A stretch of DNA of 21,048 nucleotides. It comes from Pseudomonadota bacterium. Its GTDB lineage: Bacteria > Pseudomonadota > Gammaproteobacteria > Steroidobacterales > Steroidobacteraceae. This document shows positions 14,842 to 21,048 of the stretch, in pieces. Both the position numbers and the translations under genes were made by a program. The stretch's first letter is position 1, and every line of letters begins with the position of its first letter. Below the pieces are notes generated by a model. It was not told the DNA's origin, did not search any database, and saw only the letters and a program-made list of their open reading frames with translations. The stretch lies in contig JAFAEQ010000074.1 in the NCBI GenBank assembly GCA_023423935.1, forward strand, positions 1 to 21,048, in the 5' to 3' direction.

Positions 14842-16299
14842 ATGAACATGAAGCAGACACTACGGCGCTGGCTGGTGATCGCCCATCGCTGGATGGCCAT
14901 CGCGACGTGTCTGTTGTTCGTGATCTGGTTCGCATCCGGACTGGTCATGATGTATGTCGAGTATCCGCGTCTGACTGCGGCAGAAAATCTCGCGCGACTC
15001 GAACGGATCGACTGGAATCGGATTGCCGTGACGCCGGAGCGGGCACTTCAAAACCTTTCCCTCACCGCCTTTCCACAAACGTTCCGGCTGGTGATGATCA
15101 ATGGCGAGCCGGTGTACCTGCTCGACACGGGAGTGCGCGTGCATGCGATCTCTGCGATCGACGGGCGCACGAAGACGAACGTCGGCCGCCTCGGAGCAAT
15201 CGACATCGTGACGCGCGTCGAACCGCACAGCGCCGTCGCCAGCGCTACGACGTTGGAACGTGACCAATGGTCGGTGGCCGGCACGTTCGACGCTCATCGT
15301 CCGCTGCACAAAGTCGCGCTCAGCGATGCAGAAGGCACTGAGCTGTACATCTCGTCCGTAACCGGAGAGATCGTTCTGGACTCCACCCGGCGCGAGCGCG
15401 CCTGGAACTGGGTCGGTGCCGTGCTCCACTGGATCTACTTCCGCGATCTGCGCGCGAACGGCCCGCTCTGGAGTCAGGTGGTCATGTGGACATCCGGAAT
15501 CGGCATCTTCGTCGCAATCACAGGCCTTTGGCTCGGCATCGATCGGCTGCGCCTGCGACGACGCAACTCGCGAGGCTCTATCACTCCGTATCGCGGCTGG
15601 ATGGCATGGCACCATCTCGCCGGCATCATCGGCGGTGTGTTTCTGCTCACCTGGATTTTCAGCGGCTGGCTGTCGATGGGCCCACCCGTTCCGTGGGACA
15701 AACCTTTCGACATGAATCGAAGGGCTGCCGCGGTCGACGCGTACAGCGGCAACTCGGAAGCGAGATTCCCGGCTTCAACGAGCGCATTACAGACGCTGAA
15801 TCCACGTTCCGCTCGCGAAGCTGCTTTCGTGTGGATATTGGGCGAGCCGCGTGTCGTGCTGAGCGATGAGCATCTGCACACGACGCTCATCGATCCTCGA
15901 TCTGGCGCCGAAGCCCCCATCGACGAGAGCGCGCTGATCGCCGCTGCCCCGCAACTTCTGCCCGACGCCCGACTCACCGCGACGCTGCGACTCGAGCACG
16001 AAGATGCGTACTGGTACTCGCGCCGTCACGAACGCACGCTGCCAGTTCTGCGTTTCATCTTCGATGATGCAGATCGCACCTGGGTGCATGTCGATCCGCA
16101 GACGGGAAAGATCGTCGGCTGGATGCGAAACAGCGACCGCATCCATCGCTGGCTGTTCAATGCCCTGCACAGCTTCGACTTCCACTGGCTCCTGAACGCG
16201 CGACCCGTGTGGGATTTGCTGCTGTGGACTCTCTCCCTCGCAGGGCTTGCGATCTCCGCGAGCGGGGTGGTGATCGGCTGGAGGCACCTCAGGCGTTGA
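14842..16299 (+). CDS. PepSY domain-containing inner-membrane protein
   Basis: This 485-aa PepSY_TM protein has transmembrane helices near residues 12-38, 212-233, 256-278 and 457-480. The first periplasmic loop carries a PepSY-like repeat ending ELYISSVTGEIVLD before LHWIYF (H196). The second carries WVHVDPQTGKIVGWM and then HRWLFNALHSFDF. This four-helix PepSY layout is shared with PiuB/iron-uptake factors and related membrane reductases, which usually sit beside siderophore receptors and may reduce ferric iron. His residues in helices (H15, H257, H258) could bind heme; that is inference. It lies 89 bp downstream of the receptor and is probably co-transcribed. The second Met (residue 3) is an alternative start. 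Confidence 0.88.
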   Translation: MNMKQTLRRWLVIAHRWMAIATCLLFVIWFASGLVMMYVEYPRLTAAENLARLERIDWNRIAVTPERALQNLSLTAFPQTFRLVMINGEPVYLLDTGVRVHAISAIDGRTKTNVGRLGAIDIVTRVEPHSAVASATTLERDQWSVAGTFDAHRPLHKVALSDAEGTELYISSVTGEIVLDSTRRERAWNWVGAVLHWIYFRDLRANGPLWSQVVMWTSGIGIFVAITGLWLGIDRLRLRRRNSRGSITPYRGWMAWHHLAGIIGGVFLLTWIFSGWLSMGPPVPWDKPFDMNRRAAAVDAYSGNSEARFPASTSALQTLNPRSAREAAFVWILGEPRVVLSDEHLHTTLIDPRSGAEAPIDESALIAAAPQLLPDARLTATLRLEHEDAYWYSRRHERTLPVLRFIFDDADRTWVHVDPQTGKIVGWMRNSDRIHRWLFNALHSFDFHWLLNARPVWDLLLWTLSLAGLAISASGVVIGWRHLRR

Positions 16300-16333
16300 G
16301 GTCGATCCCAACAACTTTCAACTCGTCAGAGTG

Positions 16334-16807
16334 AGCTAGCCAACTAATCCGCTAGTCTGCTGGCCGGAGTAACCTCCGCGCTGTGGGATGGAGGATCTGA
16401 GACACAGCCTCTCTACTGTGGGTTCGGCTTCAGCCGAACATTTTCTGTCCGACTGAAGTCGGACCCACAGCAGCAGTGCTTAGCCACTAGTCCGTTAGTC
16501 TGCTAGCCAGAGCAACCTCCTACTGTGGGTTCGGCTTCAGCCGTACATTTTCGGTCCGACTGAAGTCAGACTGAAGTCGGACCCACACAGCAGCAGTGCT
16601 TTAGCCACTAGTCCGTTAGTCTGCTGGCCAGAGCAACCTCCTACTGTGGGTTCGGCTTCAGCCGAACATTTCCTGTCCGACTGAAGTCGGACCCACACAG
16701 CAGCAGTGCTTTAGCCACTAATCCGCTGGTCTGCTAGCCAGAGCAACCTCCTACTGTGGGTTCGGCTTCAGCCGAACAACTCCCGTCGACTAAAGTCGGA
16801 CCCACAG
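16334..16807. repeat. four tandem ~110-bp units carrying nested palindromes
   Basis: CTGTGGG starts each unit at 16416, 16523, 16644 and 16754 (periods 107, 121, 110). A partial unit lies before the first (16334-16387). Each unit holds TTCGGCTTCAGCCGAA, a short spacer, then TCCGACTGAAGTCGGA, bracketed by CTGTGGG and CCCACAG. The two inner palindromes are near-copies in opposite orientation. Linkers contain an 8-bp rhythm (CCACTAGT, CCGTTAGT, CTGCTAGC). Unit 2 has an extra 11-bp duplication of GACTGAAGTCA, and unit 4 has a decayed second palindrome. There is no coding sequence in 16300-16914. The type resembles REP/BIME elements of gammaproteobacteria. Confidence 0.9.
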
Positions 16808-16914
16808 GAGCCGCGCGTGCCATGATTCGCATGCATCGCTCTCCCTGTGTGCTGAACAAATCCGCCATTCGCGCACTAACAACGCGATGCCCCAATTCGA
16901 AATGAGGTTCTGGA

Positions 16915-17670
16915 ATGTCGTTGATGTTCGTTTTCGCGCTTGTCGGCCTTTTCATCGGGGGCGTGCGCGGATTACTGGTAGGTGCAGCGATCGGTTATGT
17001 CGTCGAGCTCGCCATGCGCAAGGCGGCCGTGGGCAAGCTCGCTTCGATCCACGAACAGTTCTTCGAATCGACCTTCGCGGTCATGGGTGCCTTCAGCAAG
17101 GCTGACGGTGTGGTGACTCGCGATGAAATCGCCGCCGCCGAGAGCATCTTTTCCAGGCTCAATCTCTCCTACGAGCAGCGGCAAGCTGCCATGGCCGCGT
17201 TCACGCGCGGCAAGGCGCCGGATTTCGATCTGGACGGCGAAGTCAGAAAGTTCGATGCCGTCGCGCGGCGCTACCGTCCGCTGCTCGTGATGTTCCTGCA
17301 GATCCAGTGTGCCGCGGTGGCAGCGGATGGCACCGTTCATCCGGCGGAGCATCAGATGCTCCTGCGGGTCGCGCGACTCCTGGGATTGACCGATGCGGAT
17401 GTGGAGCAGCTCGAAGCGCTGTTGCGCATGGACAGACCGCCGCCCTCACCGCAGCAGAGCATCGAAACTGCTTACGCCGCGCTGGGACTCACGCCGTCGG
17501 CAACGGATGCCCAGATCAAACAAACCTATCGCCGACTGATGAGCCAGAACCATCCCGACAAGCTCGCCGGCAAAGGCCTGCCCGAAAGCATGCGACAGAT
17601 GGCCGAAGAACGAACTCGCGAGATCAGCACGGCCTACGCGACGATCAAGGAGGCGCGCGGGTTTACCTGA
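16915..17670 (+). CDS. djlA: DjlA-type co-chaperone (TerB plus J domain)
   Basis: This 251-aa protein has an N-terminal membrane segment rich in Gly (about 5-31, FALVGLFIGGVRGLLVGAA), a TerB/DjlA helical domain (about 45-170, with FSKADGVVTRDEI and VAADGTVHPAEHQMLL), and a C-terminal J domain (about 184-250) with the HPD motif at 213-215 that stimulates DnaK ATPase. This order is diagnostic of DjlA, an inner-membrane J protein facing the cytoplasm that is linked to envelope stress signalling. Length and domain order match the family. The start at 16915 has GAGG upstream. The gene stands alone, between the palindromic array and a hairpin-rich spacer. Confidence 0.93.
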   Translation: MSLMFVFALVGLFIGGVRGLLVGAAIGYVVELAMRKAAVGKLASIHEQFFESTFAVMGAFSKADGVVTRDEIAAAESIFSRLNLSYEQRQAAMAAFTRGKAPDFDLDGEVRKFDAVARRYRPLLVMFLQIQCAAVAADGTVHPAEHQMLLRVARLLGLTDADVEQLEALLRMDRPPPSPQQSIETAYAALGLTPSATDAQIKQTYRRLMSQNHPDKLAGKGLPESMRQMAEERTREISTAYATIKEARGFT

Positions 17671-18014
17671 GGGTACGGAATTCCACGGGGCACACGGGGC
17701 TGGCAACCGCACTCGCTCTGAAGCGAGCTAAGGCGTACCGACCGCAAGGATGACGAACGTACCGTCATCCTGTGAAGGCCGAAATCTATGTGCGAGAAAC
17801 AGATTTCCGTGCCTGCGCATGAGTGGCGGCCGGGCTGCCACTCAGCTGCGCTGTTAGCGGACTACGCCAGTCACGGCATCCCGTTTCTCCCGTTGGGCAG
17901 CACCGTCCCTCGCCAGCGGCGGTTAGCAGACTCGTCGGCCAGCCGTCCCTTCCCGACTGGACTTCGAGCGCCAGTGCGGAGATTCTTGCGCTCTCGCTAT
18001 TCGAGACCTGCCCC
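17671..18014. other. 344-bp spacer with three hairpins, no convincing gene
   Basis: Three perfect stems occur: CTCGCT/AGCGAG (17712-17727, tetraloop), AGGATGACG/CGTCATCCT (17747-17771, 7-nt loop), and TGAGTGGC/GCCACTCA (17820-17844, 9-nt loop). Just after djlA, a CCACGGGG/CACGGGG string (about 17686-17699) resembles the repeats at the right end of the window. The first two stems may end djlA transcription, and the third may belong to the leader of the Rieske gene. A small open frame (17788-18018) has no recognisable protein features. Confidence 0.6.
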
Positions 18015-19170
18015 ATGAACGCTGCAGCAAGGCCGGCGTCCCTTCAACGCCCTGCGGAAACGCTCGACGATCATCTGGGTCTGCCCGGCTGGATCTATCA
18101 CGATCCTGATTTCTTCGAGCTCGAGAAGCTCGATCTTTCGCACCAGCTGGCAGCTCATCTGCCACAACAACGACATACCGCAGCCCGGCGACTATCACAC
18201 GTTCGATCTGTTCGGCGAATCGGTCGTCACCGTGCGCGGACGAGATGGCGTCGTGCGCAGCTTTCACAATGTCTGTCGTCACCGTGCCGCACGATTACTC
18301 GACGGCAATAAGGGGCATTGCGGCGGACGCATTACCTGCCCCTATCACGCGTGGACGTATTCGCTCGACGGCAAGCTCGTCGGCGTGCCGCACAAGGAGT
18401 CGTTTCGTGATTTCCGTGTCGAGGACCATGGTCTCGTCGGGCTCGAGCAGGAAATCTTCATGGGCTTCATTTTCATTCGCTTCGAACCCGGCCTTCCCAG
18501 CGTTGCCGAGATGGCCGCGCCGTATGCGCATGAAATGGCGCACTACCGGATGGAAGAACTGGTTCCGCAAGGCCGCGTGACGTTGCGCCCGCGATCGGTG
18601 AACTGGAAGAACGTTGCAGACAACTATTCGGATGGGATGCACATCAACGTCGCGCATCCAGGACTCACGCGTCTGTTCGGACAGAGTTACGGCATCGAAG
18701 CACAGCCATGGATCGACAAGATGTGGGGCGACTTGCGCGATACGCCGAGCCGCAATTGGTCGGAGCGCCTGTACCAGAACCTATTGCCTGCAGTGGACCA
18801 TCTTCCGCCAGAACGACAGCGGCTCTGGACCTACTTCAAGCTGTGGCCGAACGTCGCGTTCGACATCTATCCCGATCAGATCGATTTCATGCAATTCATT
18901 CCGATCTCACCGACCGAGACGATGATTCGCGAGATCGCGTACGTGCTGCCCGACGATCGTCGCGAGATGCGCGCGGCGCGCTATCTCAACTGGCGCATCA
19001 ATCGCAAAGTGAACATCGAGGACAAGACGCTCATCGAGCGCGTTCAGCAAGGCATGGCCTCCAGTAGCTTCACCGCAGGCCCCTTGAGCGAGAAAGAAGT
19101 CTGCCTGCGCAGCTTTGCGCGACGCATGCGTGAAATGATTCCGGAGTGCCGCAGTGCCTGCAAACAGTGA
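18015..19170 (+). CDS. Rieske 2Fe-2S aromatic ring-hydroxylating oxygenase alpha subunit, one-base frameshift near 18129
   Basis: The N-terminus from ATG 18015 reads LPGWIYHDPDFFELEK, then leaves family sequence. The +1 frame continues exactly from there as SIFRTSWQLICHNNDIPQPG and runs to 19170. Skipping one base at about 18129 gives 384 aa, a normal length for the family. In the joined numbering the Rieske ligands are C87, H89, C108 and H111 (CRH...CPYH); the mononuclear iron site is DNYSDGMHINVAH with H209 and H214 and the bridging acid D206. Such enzymes hydroxylate or demethylate small organic substrates and need a reductase, which is not present here. As written, translation could restart only at an internal GTG (18232), giving 312 aa that lack the N-terminus. 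The end overlaps the FAD oxidoreductase gene by 17 bp. Confidence 0.85.
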
Positions 19171-20776
19171 TGTCCTGATCGTCGGCGGCGGCCACAACGG
19201 TCTGGTCTGCGCTTCCTATCTGGCAGCGGCCGGATTGACAGTGACGATCCTCGAGCGGCGGCATGTGATCGGCGGCGCCGCGGTGACCGAGGAATTTCAT
19301 CCGGGCTTTCGCAACTCGGTCGCCTCTTACACCGTCTCACTGCTCAATCCCAAAGTGATTCGCGATCTCGATCTGCATGCGCACGGATTGAAGATCGTCG
19401 AACGCGAGCTCTCGAACTTTCTGCCGACCGACGACGGCCGCTATCTCGCCACGGGCGGCGGACGCACGAAAGAGGAAGTCGCGAAGTTCTCACGTAAGGA
19501 CGCCGGGCAGCTCGACGCGTACGGGGAACACCTCGATGTCATCGCGGATCTGCTGCGCGATCTCGTGCTCGAGACTCCTCCCAATGCAGTCGAAGGCGGA
19601 TGGCGCGCTGCGCTGCCGGAGCTGATGCATGCTGCGAGTCTCGGCAAGCGTCTGACCAAGCTCGATATGGCCATGCGCCGCGAGCTGCTCACATTGTTCG
19701 TGAGCTCCGCCGGAGACTATCTGGACGGCTGGTTCGAGAGCGCGCCGATAAAGGCGGTCTACGGCTTCGATGGCATCGTCGGCAACTTCGCGAGCCCGTA
19801 TGCACCGGGCTCCGCTTACGTGCTGCTGCATCACGTCTTCGGCGAAGTGAACGGCAAGAAAGGTGCTTGGGGCCATGCGATCGGCGGCATGGGCGCGATC
19901 ACGCAGGCGATGGCGAAATGCGCCGCGAGCCGCGGCGTCGACATTCGCGTCAACGCAGGTGTACGCGAACTGATCGTCGAGAACGGCCGAACGGTGGGTG
20001 CGGTCACGGAAAGCGGCGAGACGTTCCGCGCAGCTGCAGTCGCATCGAACCTGAATCCCAAACTGCTCTATTCGCAGCTCATCGATGCTTCTTATCTGCC
20101 GGCTTCGTTCCGAGAACGCATGAGTCAGTATCGCTGCGGCTCGGGAACGTTCCGCATGAACGTCGCGCTGTCCGAGCTGCCGGACTTCACGTGTCTGCCA
20201 GGAAAAACGCGCGCCCCTCATCACACCGCGGGCATCATCATCGCGCCGACGCTTCGCTACATGGAGCAGGCTTTTTTCGACGCACGCACCGACGGCTGGT
20301 CGAAGCAGCCGATCGTCGAAGTCCTGATTCCCTCGACGCTCGACGACAGCCTCGCACCGAAAGGTCAGCATGTCGCGAGCATGTTCTGCCAGCACGTATC
20401 GCCGCAGCTACCCAATGGCGATTCGTGGGATCTGCATCGAGAGAAAGTGGCCGATCTCATGATCGAGACGGTCAATCAGTACGCACCGAACTTCAAAGCT
20501 TCAGTGCTCGGCCGCCAGATCAACAGTCCGCTCGATCTCGAACGCACCTTCGGCCTCGTCGGCGGCGATATTTTCCACGGCGCATTGAACCTGGATCAGA
20601 TGTACTCCGCCCGCCCGATGCTCGGCCACGGCAACTACCGCGGCCCGCTGCCCGGCTTATATATGTGTGGCTCCGGCACGCACCCCGGCGGCGGCGTCAC
20701 CGGCGCGCCAGGTCACAATGCGGCGCGCGAGATCATTGCGGATTTCAGGAAGCGGAAGTTGAAGCGTGTTGCGTGA
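19154..20776 (+). CDS. phytoene desaturase/PYROXD2-like FAD-dependent oxidoreductase
   Basis: This 540-aa protein has an N-terminal FAD Rossmann site VLIVGGGHNGLVCASYL (GGGHNG at 11-16) with the acidic strand end ILERR, then VIGGAAVTEEFHPGFRNS as in CrtI-like enzymes. It has a second nucleotide-proximal strand (TVGAVTESGETFRAAAVASN) and the C-terminal FAD motif LYMCGSGTHPGGGVTGAPGHNAAREI. Proteins of this PYROXD2/COG1233 type are oxidoreductases with unclear substrates. The start is GTG, inside the end of the Rieske gene, with GGAG upstream, so the two are translationally coupled and probably act on the same substrate. No carotenoid genes are nearby, so a carotenoid role is not supported. Confidence 0.9.
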   Translation: MPANSDVLIVGGGHNGLVCASYLAAAGLTVTILERRHVIGGAAVTEEFHPGFRNSVASYTVSLLNPKVIRDLDLHAHGLKIVERELSNFLPTDDGRYLATGGGRTKEEVAKFSRKDAGQLDAYGEHLDVIADLLRDLVLETPPNAVEGGWRAALPELMHAASLGKRLTKLDMAMRRELLTLFVSSAGDYLDGWFESAPIKAVYGFDGIVGNFASPYAPGSAYVLLHHVFGEVNGKKGAWGHAIGGMGAITQAMAKCAASRGVDIRVNAGVRELIVENGRTVGAVTESGETFRAAAVASNLNPKLLYSQLIDASYLPASFRERMSQYRCGSGTFRMNVALSELPDFTCLPGKTRAPHHTAGIIIAPTLRYMEQAFFDARTDGWSKQPIVEVLIPSTLDDSLAPKGQHVASMFCQHVSPQLPNGDSWDLHREKVADLMIETVNQYAPNFKASVLGRQINSPLDLERTFGLVGGDIFHGALNLDQMYSARPMLGHGNYRGPLPGLYMCGSGTHPGGGVTGAPGHNAAREIIADFRKRKLKRVA

Positions 20777-20801
20777 GCTGAAGTCTCAGAAAAGAAGTTC
20801 A

Positions 20802-20828
20802 CACAGAGGGCACAGAGAGCACAGAGGA
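20802..20828. repeat. three tandem 9-bp CACAGAGRG repeats
   Basis: CACAGAGGG, CACAGAGAG and CACAGAGGA follow one another directly, 26 bp after the FAD oxidoreductase stop. They run into the first copy of the 41-bp direct repeat. They contain no open frame and look like an intergenic simple repeat. Confidence 0.7.
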
Positions 20829-20866
20829 AGGAGGAAGATCTCCACGGGGTGCACGGGGATCACGGG
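20826..20866 (+). repeat. 41-bp direct repeat, copy A
   Basis: This begins GGAAGGAGGAAGATCTCC and ends GGGGATCACGGG. It matches copy B (21008-21048) at 40 of 41 positions and contains two CACGGGG strings. The same CACGGGG pattern recurs at about 17686-17699. Confidence 0.85.
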
Positions 20867-20876
20867 GGTTAGATGC

Positions 20877-20935
20877 ACTGACGGCTAATGCGGTGATGCT
20901 GCGTTCCGGATCAACCGGAACATCCAACCGTCAGT
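20877..20935. other. two-tier hairpin between the direct repeats
   Basis: The outer stem is ACTGACGG (20877-20884) with CCGTCAGT (20928-20935). Inside it, GTTCCGG (20903-20909) pairs with CCGGAAC (20915-20921) over a 5-nt loop. The 272-bp region 20777-21048 has no convincing gene. The structure could end the Rieske/FAD transcript or be part of a small repeat-flanked element. Confidence 0.55.
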
Positions 20936-21007
20936 TCGCTAAAGGCAAGTGCGACTGTTCTCAGATCACGCCGTACCTTCGTCACTCCTGCGCAGGCAGT
21001 TCGGAAA

Positions 21008-21048
21008 GGAAGGAGGAAGATCTCCACGGGGGGCACGGGGATCACGGG
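21008..21048 (+). repeat. 41-bp direct repeat, copy B, reaching the window edge
   Basis: This differs from copy A by one base in the run after CCACGGGG. It ends at the last base of the window, so the repeat may continue beyond it. Confidence 0.85.

Noticed and set aside
16334..16807. CRISPR array
   Set aside because: The repeated units are about 110 bp with conserved linkers, not short repeats with unique spacers, and no cas genes are present.
17788..18018. 76-aa open frame upstream of the Rieske gene
   Set aside because: No family features, no good ribosome site, and it lies over a hairpin; probably not coding.
19600..20781. 393-aa plus-strand frame inside the FAD oxidoreductase gene
   Set aside because: It overlaps the CrtI-like gene in another frame and is Arg-rich without motifs.

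Overview
The window is GC-rich DNA from a Gram-negative bacterium. It carries a TonB-dependent receptor, a TonB-like transducer, a Tat-exported molybdenum hydroxylase, PepSY and DjlA membrane proteins, and intergenic palindromic repeats. Gene content and style fit a gammaproteobacterium of the Steroidobacter/Nevskia/Xanthomonadales type. That placement is inference from gene families, not a measured phylogeny. I see no tRNA, rRNA, CRISPR array, transposase or phage gene.

Layout. (1) 1-733: a perfect 38-bp palindrome at the window edge, a YaiI/YqxD (DUF188) gene, then a repeat-rich spacer. (2) 1505-3626: a leftward operon (LolA-like unknown protein, alpha/beta hydrolase, SDR) divergent from an HxlR regulator, with two copies of a 16-bp candidate operator between them. 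The hydrolase carries a one-base frameshift that removes its catalytic His. (3) 3679-6458: a leftward two-subunit molybdenum hydroxylase (2Fe-2S subunit, then Tat-exported molybdopterin subunit). A perfect 10-bp-stem hairpin separates it from hxlR. (4) 6769-7725: a VOC/glyoxalase pseudogene with an internal deletion, then a secreted cytochrome P460 with a CX3CH heme motif. (5) 7784-10367: a tightly overlapping leftward three-gene operon of unknown envelope proteins. (6) 10547-16299: a TonB-like protein, a membrane-anchored winged-helix regulator, and a divergent TonB-dependent receptor plus PepSY protein, which together look like a nutrient (probably iron) uptake locus. (7) 16334-16807: four tandem ~110-bp palindromic units. 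(8) 16915-17670: djlA. (9) 18015-20776: a Rieske oxygenase alpha subunit (one-base frameshift) overlapped by a PYROXD2/CrtI-like FAD oxidoreductase. (10) 20802-21048: short tandem repeats and a 41-bp direct repeat flanking a hairpin.

The strongest unusual signals are the duplicated operator at the HxlR switch, the regulator/TonB/receptor/PepSY locus with PhoB-like direct repeats, the three-gene unknown operon, the nested palindromic array, and three broken genes in 21 kb. Two of the three breaks are single-base shifts and could be sequence errors. I found no clear defence or otherwise wholly new system; the unknown three-gene operon is the best candidate.
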